Positions 8,880 through 21,990 of a stretch of 64,000 nucleotides of DNA are shown here, one piece after another. The translations under genes and the position numbers were made by a program. The notes below the pieces were generated by a model. That model was not told where the DNA came from and searched no databases. It worked only from the letters and a program-made list of their open reading frames with translations. The number at the start of each line of letters is the position of its first letter. The first letter of the stretch is position 1. The stretch comes from Antedon mediterranea (Eukaryota; Echinodermata; Crinoidea; Comatulida; Antedonidae). The stretch covers positions 8,868,001 to 8,932,000 of the forward strand of contig NC_092679.1 in NCBI RefSeq assembly GCF_964355755.1, in the 5' to 3' direction.

Positions 8880-11495
8880 GGTCTAAAACGTCTCCAAATG
8901 CGATTTTAAGCTATTCTAAGCACTTTGGTGTTTTTATGTTAACAAGTTTTTTTGAAAATCACAAAATGTTCTAAAACGTCTCTAAATGCGATTTGAAGCT
9001 TTTCTGTACACTTTGATGTTTTTATGTTAACAACTTTTTTCGAAAATCACAAAATGGTCTAAAATGTCTCCAAATGCGATTTGAAGCTATTCTAAGCACT
9101 TTGGTGTTTTTATGGAAACAATTTTTTTCGAAAATCACAAAATGGTCTAAAACGTCTACAATAGCGATTTGAAGCTTTTCTGTACACTTTGGTGTTTTTA
9201 TGTTAACAAGTTTTTTCGAAAATCACAAAATGGTCTAAAACGTCTCCAAATGCGATTTGAAGCTATTTTAAGCACTTTGGTGTTTTTATCTTAACAAGTT
9301 TTTTCGAAAATCACAAAATGGTCTAAAACGTCTCCAAATGCGATTTGAAGCTATTCTAAGCACTTTGGTGTTTTTATGTTAACAAGTTTTTTCAAAAATC
9401 ACAAAACGGTCTAAAACGTCTCCAAATGCGATTTGAAGCTATTCTGTACACTTTGATGTTTTTATGTTAACAAGTTTTTTCAAAAATCACAAAATGGTCT
9501 AAAACGTTTCCAAATGCGATTTGAAGCTATTCAAATAGCATTTGATGTTTTGTGTGAAAATTTTCTGTCGAAATGCTCAAAATGGTCAAAAACGTTTTTA
9601 AATACGATATTAAGCTACTTTGTGCTCTTTGATGTTTTTGTGTGAAAAGTTTTACCGAAATGCTCAAAATGGTCTAAAACGGTTGCTAATGTGATTTCAA
9701 GCACTTTGATGTTTTTGTGTAACCAAATTTTTCGAAAATCACAAAATTGTCTAAAACGTCTCCAAATGCGATTTGAAGCTATTCTGTACACTTTGATGTT
9801 TTTATGTTAACAAGTTTTTTCGAAAATCACAAAAGAGTCTAAAATATCTCGAAATGCGATTTGAAGCTAATCTTAGCACATTGGTGTTTTTATGTTAACA
9901 AGTTTTTTCGAAAATCACAAAATGGTCTAAAACGACTCCAAATGCGATTTGAAGCTATTCTGTATACTTTGGTGTTTTTATGTTAACAAGTTTTTTCGAA
10001 AATCACAAAATGGTCTAAAACGTCTCCAAATGCGATTTGAAGCTATTCTGTACACTTTGATGTTTTTATGTTAACTAGTTTTTTCGAAAATCACAAAATG
10101 GTCTAAAACGTCTACAAATGCGATTTGAAGCTATTCTGTACACTTTGATGTTTTTATGTTAACAAGTTTTTTCGAAAATCACAAAATGGTCTAAAACGTC
10201 TCCAAATGCGATTTTAAGCTATTCTAAGCACTTTGGTGTTTTTATGTTAACAAGTTTTTTTGAAAATCACAAAATGTTCTAAAACGTCTCTAAATGCGAT
10301 TTGAAGCTTTTCTGTACACTTTGATGTTTTTATGTTAACAACTTTTTTCGAAAATCACAAAATGGTCTAAAATGTCTCCAAATGCGATTTGAAGCTATTC
10401 TAAGCACTTTGGTGTTTTTATGGAAACAATTTTTTTCGAAAATCACAAAATGGTCTAAAACGTCTACAATAGCGATTTGAAGCTTTTCTGTACACTTTGG
10501 TGTTTTTATGTTAACAAGTTTTTTCGAAAATCACAAAATGGTCTAAAACGTCTCCAAATGCGATTTGAAGCTATTTTAAGCACTTTGGTGTTTTTATCTT
10601 AACAAGTTTTTTCGAAAATCACAAAATGGTCTAAAACGTCTCCAAATGCGATTTGAAGCTATTCTAAGCACTTTGGTGTTTTTATGTTAACAAGTTTTTT
10701 CAAAAATCACAAAACGGTCTAAAACGTCTCCAAATGCGATTTGAAGCTATTCTGTACACTTTGATGTTTTTATGTTAACAAGTTTTTTCAAAAATCACAA
10801 AATGGTCTAAAACGTTTCCAAATGCGATTTGAAGCTATTCAAATAGCATTTGATGTTTTGTGTGAAAATTTTCTGTCGAAATGCTCAAAATGGTCAAAAA
10901 CGTTTTTAAATACGATATTAAGCTACTTTGTGCTCTTTGATGTTTTTGTGTGAAAAGTTTTACCGAAATGCTCAAAATGGTCTAAAACGGTTGCTAATGT
11001 GATTTCAAGCACTTTGATGTTTTTGTGTAACCAAATTTTTCGAAAATCACAAAATTGTCTAAAACGTCTCCAAATGCGATTTGAAGCTATTCTGTACACT
11101 TTGATGTTTTTATGTTAACAAGTTTTTTCGAAAATCACAAAAGAGTCTAAAATATCTCGAAATGCGATTTGAAGCTAATCTTAGCACATTGGTGTTTTTA
11201 TGTTAACAAGTTTTTTCGAAAATCACAAAATGGTCTAAAACGACTCCAAATGCGATTTGAAGCTATTCTGTATACTTTGGTGTTTTTATGTTAACAAGTT
11301 TTTTCGAAAATCACAAAATGGTCTAAAACGTCTCCAAATGCGATTTGAAGCTATTCTGTACACTTTGATGTTTTTATGTTAACTAGTTTTTTCGAAAATC
11401 ACAAAATGGTCTAAAACGTCTACAAATGCGATTTGAAGCTATTCTGTACACTTTGATGTTTTTATGTTAACAAGTTTTTTCGAAAATCACAAAAT
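8880..11495 (+). repeat. Tandem higher-order repeat, 1308 bp x 2
   Basis: Two adjacent units, about 8880-10187 and 10188-11495, match base for base over most of their length. Rare markers repeat at the exact spacing, such as TCAAATAGCA at 9531 and 10839, ATGTTCTAAAACG near 8967 and 10275, and ATCTTAACAAG near 9288 and 10596. Each unit holds one cassette X and no Y, and 13 x 88 + 164 equals 1308. A further copy of much of the unit lies at about 53640-54530 (TCAAATAGCA at 54275). Near-identity points to recent duplication. Confidence 0.85.
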
Positions 11496-14400
11496 GGTCT
11501 ATAACGTTTCCAAATGCGATTTGAAGCTATTCTGTACACTTTGATGTTTTGTGTGAAAATTTTATGTCGAAATGCTCAAAATGGTGAAAAACGTTTTTAA
11601 ATACGATATTAAGCTACTTTGTGCTCTTTGATGTTTTTGTGTGAAATGTTTTATCGAAATGCTCAAAATGGTCTAAAACGGTTTCTAATGTGATTTCAAG
11701 CACTTTGATGTTTTTGTATAACCAAGTTTTTTCGAAAATCACAAAATGGTCTAAAACGTCTCCAAATGCGATTTGAAGCTATTCTGTACACTTTGATGTT
11801 TTTATGTTAACAAGTTTTTTCGAAAATCACAAAATGGTCTAAAACGTCTCCAAATGCGATTTGAAGCTATTCTGTACACTTTGATGTTTTTATGTTAACA
11901 AGTTTTTTCGAAAATCACAAAATGGTCTAAAACGTTTCCAAATGCGATTTGAAGCTATTCTGTACACTTTGATGTTTTGTGTGAAAATTTTCTGTCGAAA
12001 TGCTCAAAATGGTCAAAAACGTTTTTAAATACGATATTAAGCTACTTTGTGCTCTTTGATGTTTTTGTGTGAAATGTTTTATCGAAATGCTCAAAATGGT
12101 CTAAAACGGTTTCTAATGTGATTTCAAGCACTTTGATGTTTTTGTGTAACCAAGTTTTTTCGAAAATCACAAAATGGTCTAAAACGTCTCCAAATGCGAT
12201 TTGAAGCTATTTTAAGCACTTTGGTGCTTTTGTGTAACCAAGTTTTTTCGAAAATCACGAAATGGTCTAAAACGTCTCCAAATGCGATTTGAAGCTATTC
12301 TAAGCACTTTGGTGTTTTTACGTTAACAAGTTTTTTCGAAAATCACAAAATGGTCTAAAACGTCTCCAAATGCGATTTGAAGCTATTCTGTACACTTTGA
12401 TGTTTTTATGTTAACAAGTTTTTTCGAAAATCACAAAATGGTCTAAAACGTCTCCAAATGCGATTTAAAGCTATTTTAAGCACTTTTGTGTTTTTGTGTA
12501 ACCAAGTTTTTTCGAAAATCACAAAAGGGTCTAAAATTTCTGTAAATGCGATTTAAAGCTATTTAAAGCACTTTGGTGTTTTTAGGTTAACAAGTTTTTT
12601 CGAAAATCACAAAATGGTCTAAAACGTCTACAAATGCGATTTGAAGCTATTCTAAGCACTTTTGTGTTTTTATGTTAACAAGTTTTTTCGAGAATCACAA
12701 AATGGTCTAAAACGTCTCCAAATGCGATTTGAAGCTATTTTAAGCACTTTGGTGTTTTTGTGTTAACAAGTTTTTCGAAATGCTCAAAATGGTCTAAAAC
12801 GTCTCCAAATGCGATTTGAAGCTATTCTAAGCACTTTGGTGTTTTTATGTTAACAAGTTTTTTCGAAACTCACAAAATGGTCTAAAACGTCTCCAAATGC
12901 GATTTGAAGCTATTTTAAGCACTTTGGTGTTTTTGTGTTAACAAGTTTTTCTAAATGCTCAAAATGGTCTAAAACGTTTTTAAACACGATATTAAGCTAT
13001 TTTGTGCTCTTTGATGTTTTTTTGTGAAAAGTTTTAGCGAAATGCTCAAAATGGTCTAAAACGATTTCTAATGTGATTTTAAGCACTTTGATGTTTTTAT
13101 GTTAACAAGTTTTTTCGAAAATCATAAAATGGTCTAAAACGTTTCCAAATGCGATTTCAAGCTATTCTGTACACTTTGATGTTTTGTGTGAAAATTTTCT
13201 TTCGAAATGCTCAAAATGGTCAAAAACGTTTTTAAATACGATATTAAGCTACTTTGTGCTCTTTGATGTTTTTGTGTGAAATGTTTTATCGAAATGCTCA
13301 AAATGTTCTAAAACGGTTTCTAATGTGATTTCAAGCACTTTGATGTTTTTGTGTAACCAAGTTTTTCGAAAATCACAAAATTGTCTAAAACGTCTCCAAA
13401 TGCGATTTGAAGCTATTCTGTACACTTTGATGTTTTTATGTTAACAAGTTTTTCGAAAATCACAAAATGGTCTAAAACGTCTCCAAATGCGATTTTAAGC
13501 TATTCTAAGCACTTTGGTGTTTTTATGTTAACAAGTTTTTTTGAAAATCACAAAATGGTCTAAAACGTCTCTAAATGCGATTTGAAGCTTTTCTGTACAC
13601 TTTGATGTTTTTATGTTAACAACTTTTTTCGAAAATCACAAAATGGTCTAAAATGTCTCCAAATGCGATTTGAAGCTATTCTAATCACTTTGGTGTTTTT
13701 ATGGAAACAATTTTTTTCGAAAATCACAAAATGGTCTAAAACGTCTCCAATAGCGATTTGAAGCTTTTCTGTACACTTTGGTGTTTTTATGTTAACAAGT
13801 TTTTTCGAAAATCACAAAATGGTCTAAAACGTCTACAAATGCGATTTGAAGCTATTCTAAGCACTTTTGTGTTTTTATGTTAACAAGTTTTTTCGAGAAT
13901 CACAAAATGGTCTAAAACGTCTCCAAATGCGATTTGAAGCTATTTTAAGCACTTTGGTGTTTTTGTGTTAACAAGTTTTTCGAAATGCTCAAAATGGTCT
14001 AAAACGTCTCCAAATGCGATTTGAAGCTATTCTAAGCACTTTGGTGTTTTTATGTTAACAAGTTTTTTCGAAAATCACAAAATGGTATAAAACGTCTCCA
14101 AATGCGATTTGAAGCTATTCTAAGCACTTTGGTGTTTTTATGTTAACAAGTTTTTTCGAAAATCATAAAATGGTCTAAAACGTTTCCAAATGCGATTTCA
14201 AGCTATTCTGTACACTTTGATGTTTTGTGTGAAAATTTTCTTTCGAAATGCTCAAAATGGTCAAAAACATTTTTAAATACGATATTAAGCTACTTTGTGC
14301 TCTTTGATGTTTTTGTGTGAAATGTTTTATCGAAATGCTCAAAATGTTCTAAAACGGTTTCTAATGTGATTTCAAGCACTTTGATGTTTTTGTGTAACCA

Positions 14401-14579
14401 AGTTTTTCGAAAATCACAAAATTGTCTAAAACGTCTCCAAATGCGATTTGAAGCTATTCTGTACACTTTGATGTTTTTATGTTAACAAGTTTTTCGAAAA
14501 TCACAAAATGGTCTAAAACGTCTCCAAATGCGATTTTAAGCTATTCTAAGCACTTTGGTGTTTTTATGTTAACAAGTTT

Positions 14580-17180
14580 TTTTGAAAATCACAAAATGGT
14601 CTAAAACGTCTCTAAATGCGATTTGAAGCTTTTCTGTACACTTTGATGTTTTTATGTTAACAACTTTTTTCGAAAATCACAAAATGGTCTAAAACGTCTC
14701 CAAATGCGATTTGAAGCTATTCTAATCACTTTGGTGTTTTTATGGAAACAATTTTTTTCGAAAATCACAAAATGGTCTAAAACGTCTCCAATAGCGATTT
14801 GAAGCTTTTCTGTACACTTTGGTGTTTTTATGTTAACAAGTTTTTTCGAAAATCACAAAATGGTCTAAAACGTCTCCAAATGCGATTTGAAGCTATTCTG
14901 TACACTTTGATGTTCTTATGTTAACAAGTTTTTTCGAAAATCACAAAATGGTCTAAAACGTCTACAAATGCGATTTGAAGCTATTCTAAGCACTTTTGTG
15001 TTTTTATGTTAACAAGTTTTTTCGAAAATCACAAAAATAAATGGTCTAAAACGTCTGCAAATGCGATTTGAAACTATTCTTAGCACATTGGTGTTTTTAT
15101 TTAAACAATTTTTTTCGAAACTCACAAAATGGTCTAAAACGTCTCCAAATGCGATTTGAAGCTATTTTAAGCACTTTGGTGTTTTTGTGTTAACAAGTTT
15201 TTCGAAATGCTCAAAATGGTCTAAAACGTTTTTAAACACGATATTAAGCTATTTTGTGCTCTTTGATGTTTTTTTGTGAAAAGTTTTAGCAAAATGCTCA
15301 AAATGGTCTAAAACGATTTCTAATGTGATTTTAAGCACTTTGATGTTTTTATGTTAACTAGTTTTTTCGAAAATCACAAAATGGTCTAAAACGTCTCCAA
15401 ATGCGATTTGAAGCTATTTTAAGCACTTAGGTGCTTTTGTGTAACCAAGTTTTTTTGAAAATCACAAAAGGGTCTAAAATGTCTCCAAATGTGATTTGAA
15501 GCTATTTTAAGCACTTTGGTGTTTTTGTGTTAACAAGTTTTTCGAAAATCACAAAATTGTCTAAAACGTCTCCAAATGCGATTTGAAGCTATTCTGTACA
15601 CTTTGATGTTTTTATGTTAACAAGTTTTTTAGAAAATCACAAAATGGTCTAAAACATCTCCAAATGCGATTTAAAGCTATTCTAAGCACTTTGGTGTTTT
15701 TATCTTAACAAGTTTTTTCGAAAATCACAAAATGGTCTAAAACGTCTCCAAATGCGATTGAAGCTATTTTAAGCACTTTGGTGTTTTTGTGTTAACAAGT
15801 TTTTCGAAATGCTCAAAATGGTCTAAAACGTTTCCAAATGCGATTTGAAGCTATTCTGTACACTTTGATGTTTTTATGTTAACAAGTTTTTTTGAAAATC
15901 ACAAAATGGTCTAAAACGTCTCTAAATGCGATTTGAAGCTTTTCTGTACACTTTGATGTTTTTATGTTAACAACTTTTTTCGAAAATCACAAAATGGTCT
16001 AAAATGTCTCCAAATGCGATTTGAAGCTATTCTAAGCACTTTGGTGTTTTTATGGAAACAATTTTTTTCGAAAATCACAAAATGGTCTAAAACGTCTCCA
16101 ATAGCGATTTGAAGCTTTTCTTTACACTTTGGTGTTTTTATGTTAACAAGTTTTTTCGAAAATCACAAAATGGTCTAAAACGTCTCCAAATGCGATTTGA
16201 AGCTATTCTGTACACTTTGATGTTTTTATGTTAACAAGTTTTTTCGAAAATCACAAAATGGTCTAAAACGTCTACAAATGCGATTTGAAGCTATTCTAAG
16301 CACTTTTGTGTTTTTATGTTAACAAGTTTTTTCGAAAATCACAAAAATAAATGGTCTAAAACGTCTGCAAATGCGATTTGAAACTATTCTTAGCACATTG
16401 GTGTTTTTATTTAAACAAATTTTTTCGAAACTCACAAAATGGTCTAAAACGTCTCCAAATGCGATTTGAAGCTATTTTAAGCACTTTGGTGTTTTTGTGT
16501 TAACAAGTTTTTCGAAATGCTCAAAATGGTCTAAAACGTTTTTAAACACGATATTAAGCTATTTTGTGCTCTTTGATGTTTTTTTGTGAAAAGTTTTAGC
16601 AAAATGCTCAAAATGGTCTAAAACGATTTCTAATGTGATTTTAAGCACTTTGATGTTTTTATGTTAACTAGTTTTTTCGAAAATCACAAAATGGTCTAAA
16701 ACGTCTCCAAATGCGATTTGAAGCTATTTTAAGCACTTAGGTGCTTTTGTGTAACCAAGTTTTTTTTGAAAATCACAAAAGGGTCTAAAATGTCTCCAAA
16801 TGTGATTTGAAGCTATTTTAAGCACTTTGGTGTTTTTGTGTTAACAAGTTTTTCGAAAATCACAAAATTGTCTAAAACGTCTCCAAATGCGATTTGAAGC
16901 TATTCTGTACACTTTGATGTTTTTATGTTAACAAGTTTTTTAGAAAATCACAAAATGGTCTAAAACATCTCCAAATGCGATTTAAAGCTATTTTAAGCAC
17001 TTTGGTGTTTTTATGTTAACAAGTTTTTTCGAAAATCACAAAATGGTCTAAACGTCTCCAAATGCGATTTGAAGCTATTTTAAGCACTTTGGTGTTTTTG
17101 TGTTAACAAGTTTTTCGAAATGCTCAAAATGGTCTAAAACGTTTCCAAATGCGATTTGAAGCTATTCTGTACACTTTGAT
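14580..17180 (+). repeat. Tandem higher-order repeat, 1310 bp x 2
   Basis: Units of about 14581-15890 and 15891-17180 share markers 1310 bp apart. These include the small insertion ACAAAAATAA at 15031 and 16341 and the AACTATTC variant after it. Each contains one unfilled Y (near 15221 and 16541). Despite the similar length this unit is not the same as the 1308-bp unit. Its marker set also occurs near 3951 and 59552. Confidence 0.8.
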
Positions 17181-18194
17181 GTTTTGTGTGAAAATTTTCT
17201 GTCGAAATGCTCAAAATGGTCAAAAAAGTTTTTAAATACGATATTAAGCTACTTTGTGCTCTTTGATGTTTTTGTGTGAAATGTTTTATCGAAATGCTCA
17301 AAATGGTCTAAAACGGTTTCTAATGTGATTTCAAGCACTTTGATGTTTTTGTGTAACCAAGTTTTTCGAAAATCACAAAATTGTCTAAAACGTCTCCAAA
17401 TGCGATTTGAAGCTATTCTGTACTCTTTGATGTTTTTATGTTAACAAGTTTTTCGAAAATCACAAAATGGTCTAAAACGTCTCCAAATGCGATTTTAAGC
17501 TATTCTAAGCACTTTGGTGTTTTTATGTTAACAAGTTTTTTTGAAAATCACGAAATGGTCTAAAACGTCTCCAAATGCGATTTGAAGCTATTCTGTACAC
17601 TTTGATGTTTTTATGTTAACAAGTTTTTCGAAAATCACAAAATGGTCTAAAACGTCTCCAAATGCGATTTTAAGCTATTCTAAGCACTTTGGTGTTTTTA
17701 TGTTAACAAGTTTTTTGAAAATCACAAAATGGTCTAAAACGTCTCCAAATGCGATTTGAAGCTATTCTGTACACTTTGATGTTTTTATGTTAACAAGTTT
17801 TTTCGAAAATCACAAAATGGTCTAAAACGTCTACAAATGCGATTTGAAGCTATTCTAAGCACTTTTGTGTTTTTATGTTAACAAGTTTTTTCGAAAATCA
17901 CAAAATGGTCTAAAACGTCTGCAAATGCGATTTGAAGCTATTCTTAGCACATTGGTGTTTTTATTTAAACAAATTTTTTCGAAACTCACAAAATGGTCTA
18001 AAACGTCTCCAAATGCGATTTGAAGCTATTTTAAGCACTTTGGTGTTTTTGTGTTAACAAGTTTTTCGAAATGCTCAAAATGGTCTAAAACGTTTTTAAA
18101 CACGATATTAAGCTATTTTGTGCTCTTTGATGTTCTTTTGTGAAAAGTTTTAGCGAAATGCTCAAAATGGTCTAAAACGATTTCTAATGTGATT

Positions 18195-18198
18195 TTAA
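18195..18198. other. Empty insertion site (TTAA) of the 626-bp element
   Basis: GATTTTAAGCAC here is continuous, while at the six filled sites the same sequence is split by 626 bp with TTAA on each side. The monomers to the right (GTTAACTAG, then CCAAATGTAATTTG) match the filled sites. This makes it, with 20091-20094 and 21987-21990, the closest empty counterpart in the window. Confidence 0.8.
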
Positions 18199-20090
18199 GC
18201 ACTTTGATGTTTTTATGTTAACTAGTTTTTTCGAAAATCACAAAATGGTCTAAAACGTCTCCAAATGTAATTTGAAGCTATTCTAAGCACTTTGGTGTTT
18301 TTATGTTAACAGTTTTTTCGAAAATCACAAAATGGTCTAAAACGTTTCCAAATGCGATTTGAAGCTATTCTGTACACTTTGATGCTTTTATGGTAACAAT
18401 TTTTTTAGAAAATCACAAAATGGTCTAAAACATCTCCAAATGCGATTTAAAGCTATTTTAAGCACTTTTGTGTTTTTGTGTAACCAAGTTTTTTCGAAAA
18501 TCACAAAAGGGTCTAAAATGTCTCTAAATGCGATTTGAAGCTACTCTAAGCACTTTGGTGTTTTTATGTTAACAAGTTTTTTCGAAAATCACAAAATGGT
18601 CTAAAATGTCTCCAAATGCGATTTGAAGCTATTCTGTACACTTTGCTGTTTTGTGTGAAAAATGTTTGTCGAAATCCTCAAAATGGTCAAAAACGTTTTT
18701 AAATACGATATTAAGCTATTTTTTGCTCTTTGATGTTTTTGTGTGAAAAGTTTTATCGAAATACTCAAAATGGTCTAAAACGGTTTCTAATGTGATTTTA
18801 AGCACTTTGATGTTTTTGTGTAACCAAGTTTTTTCGAAAATCACAAAATGGTCTAAAATGTCTCCAAATGCGATTTGAAGCTATTCTAAGCACTTTGGTG
18901 TTTTTATGGAAACAATTTTTTTCGAAAATCACAAAATGGTCTAAAACGTCTCCAATAGCAATTTGAAGCTTTTCTGTACACTTTGGTGTTTTTATGTCAA
19001 CAAGTTTTTTCGAAAATCACAAAATGGTCTAAAACGTCTCCAAATGCGATTTGAAGCTATTCTGTACACTTTGATGTTTTTATGTTAACTAGTTTTTTCG
19101 AAAATCACAAAATGGTCTAAAACGTCTACAAATGCGATTTGAAGCTATTCTGTACACTTTGATGTTTTTATGTTAACAAGTCTTTTCGAAAATCACAAAA
19201 TGGTCTAAAACGTTTCCAAATGCGATTTGAAGCTATTCTGTACACTTTGATGTTTTGTGTGAAAATTTTCTGTCGAGATGCTCAAAATGGTTAAAAACGT
19301 TTTTAAATACGATATTAAGCTACTTTGGACTCTTTGATGTTTTTGTGTGAAATGTTTTTTCGAAATGCTCAAAATGGTCTAAAATGGTTTCTAATGTGAT
19401 TTCAAGCAATTTGATGTTTTTGTATAACCAAGTTTTTCGAAAATCACAAAATTGTCTAAAACGTCTCCAAATGCGATTTGAAGCTATTCTGTACACTTTG
19501 ATGTTTTTATGTTAACAAGTTTTTCGAAAATCACAAAATGGTCTAAAACGTCTCCAAATGCGATTTTAAGCTATTCTAAGCACTTTGGTGTTTTTATGTT
19601 AACAAGTTTTTTGAAAATCACAAAATGGTCTAAAACGTCTCCAAATGCGATTTGAAGCTATTCTGTACACTTTAATGTTTTTATGTTAACAAGTTTTTTC
19701 GAAAATCACAAAATGGTCTAAAACGTCTACAAATGCGATTTGAAGCTATTCTAAGCACTTTTGTGTTTTTATGTTAACAAGTTTTTTCGAAAATCACAAA
19801 ATGGTCTAAAACGTCTGCAAATGCGATTTGAAGCTATTCTTAGCACATTGGTGTTTTTATTTAAACAAATTTTTTCGAAACTCACAAAATGGTCTAAAAC
19901 GTCTCCAAATGCGATTTGAAGCTATTTTAAGCACTTTGGTGTTTTTGTGTTAACAAGTTTTTCGAAATGCTCAAAATGGTCTAAAACGTTTTTAAACACG
20001 ATATTAAGCTATTTTGTGCTCTTTGATGTTCTTTTGTGAAAAGTTTTAGCGAAATGCTCAAAATGGTCTAAAACGATTTCTAATGTGATT

Positions 20091-20094
20091 TTAA
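20091..20094. other. Empty insertion site (TTAA), second 1896-bp unit
   Basis: This is the same single TTAA in the same context, one 1896-bp unit further on. The following CACTTTGGTG differs from the CACTTGGGTG found beside all six filled copies. Confidence 0.8.
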
Positions 20095-21986
20095 GCACTT
20101 TGATGTTTTTATGTTAACTAGTTTTTTCGAAAATCACAAAATGGTCTAAAACGTCTCCAAATGTAATTTGAAGCTATTCTAAGCACTTTGGTGTTTTTAT
20201 GTTAACAGTTTTTTCGAAAATCACAAAATGGTCTAAAACGTTTCCAAATGCGATTTGAAGCTATTCTGTACACTTTGATGCTTTTATGGTAACAATTTTT
20301 TTAGAAAATCACAAAATGGTCTAAAACATCTCCAAATGCGATTTAAAGCTATTTTAAGCACTTTTGTGTTTTTGTGTAACCAAGTTTTTTCGAAAATCAC
20401 AAAAGGGTCTAAAATGTCTCTAAATGCGATTTGAAGCTACTCTAAGCACTTTGGTGTTTTTATGTTAACAAGTTTTTTCGAAAATCACAAAATGGTCTAA
20501 AATGTCTCCAAATGCGATTTGAAGCTATTCTGTACACTTTGCTGTTTTGTGTGAAAAATGTTTGTCGAAATCCTCAAAATGGTCAAAAACGTTTTTAAAT
20601 ACGATATTAAGCTATTTTTTGCTCTTTGATGTTTTTGTGTGAAAAGTTTTATCGAAATACTCAAAATGGTCTAAAACGGTTTCTAATGTGATTTTAAGCA
20701 CTTTGATGTTTTTGTGTAACCAAGTTTTTTCGAAAATCACAAAATGGTCTAAAATGTCTCCAAATGCGATTTGAAGCTATTCTAAGCACTTTGGTGTTTT
20801 TATGGAAACAATTTTTTTCGAAAATCACAAAATGGTCTAAAACGTCTCCAATAGCAATTTGAAGCTTTTCTGTACACTTTGGTGTTTTTATGTTAACAAG
20901 TTTTTTCGAAAATCACAAAATGGTCTAAAACGTCTCCAAATGCGATTTGAAGCTATTCTGTACACTTTAATGTTTTTATGTTAACTAGTTTTTTCGAAAA
21001 TCACAAAATGGTCTAAAACGTCTACAAATGCGATTTGAAGCTATTCTGTACACTTTGATGTTTTTATGTTAACAAGTCTTTTCGAAAATCACAAAATGGT
21101 CTAAAACGTTTCCAAATGCGATTTGAAGCTATTCTGTACACTTTGATGTTTTGTGTGAAAATTTTCTGTCGAGATGCTCAAAATGGTTAAAAACGTTTTT
21201 AAATACGATATTAAGCTACTTTGGACTCTTTGATGTTTTTGTGTGAAATGTTTTATCGAAATGCTCAAAATGGTCTAAAATGGTTTCTAATGTGATTTCA
21301 AGCAATTTGATGTTTTTGTATAACCAAGTTTTTCGAAAATCACAAAATTGTCTAAAACGTCTCCAAATGCGATTTGAAGCTATTCTGTACACTTTGATGT
21401 TTTTATGTTAACAAGTTTTTCGAAAATCACAAAATGGTCTAAAACGTCTCCAAATGCGATTTTAAGCTATTCTAAGCACTTTGGTGTTTTTATGTTAACA
21501 AGTTTTTTGAAAATCACAAAATGGTCTAAAACGTCTCCAAATGCGATTTGAAGCTATTCTGTACACTTTGATGTTTTTATGTTAACAAGTTTTTTCGAAA
21601 ATCACAAAATGGTCTAAAACGTCTACAAATGCGATTTGAAGCTATTCTAAGCACTTTTGTGTTTTTATGTTAACAAGTTTTTTCGAAAATCACAAAATGG
21701 TCTAAAACGTCTGCAAATGCGATTTGAAGCTATTCTTAGCACATTGGTGTTTTTATTTAAACAAATTTTTTCGAAACTCACAAAATGGTCTAAAACGTCT
21801 CCAAATGCGATTTGAAGCTATTTTAAGCACTTTGGTGTTTTTGTGTTAACAAGTTTTTCGAAATGCTCAAAATGGTCTAAAACGTTTTTAAACACGATAT
21901 TAAGCTATTTTGTGCTCTTTGATGTTCTTTTGTGAAAAGTTTTAGCGAAATGCTCAAAATGGTCTAAAACGATTTCTAATGTGATT

Positions 21987-21990
21987 TTAA
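21987..21990. other. Empty insertion site (TTAA), third 1896-bp unit
   Basis: This is the third in-register TTAA. About 150 bp downstream the unit breaks off near 22150 into a GATTTAAAGCTATTTTAAGC monomer, so only the left part of the unit is present. Confidence 0.75.
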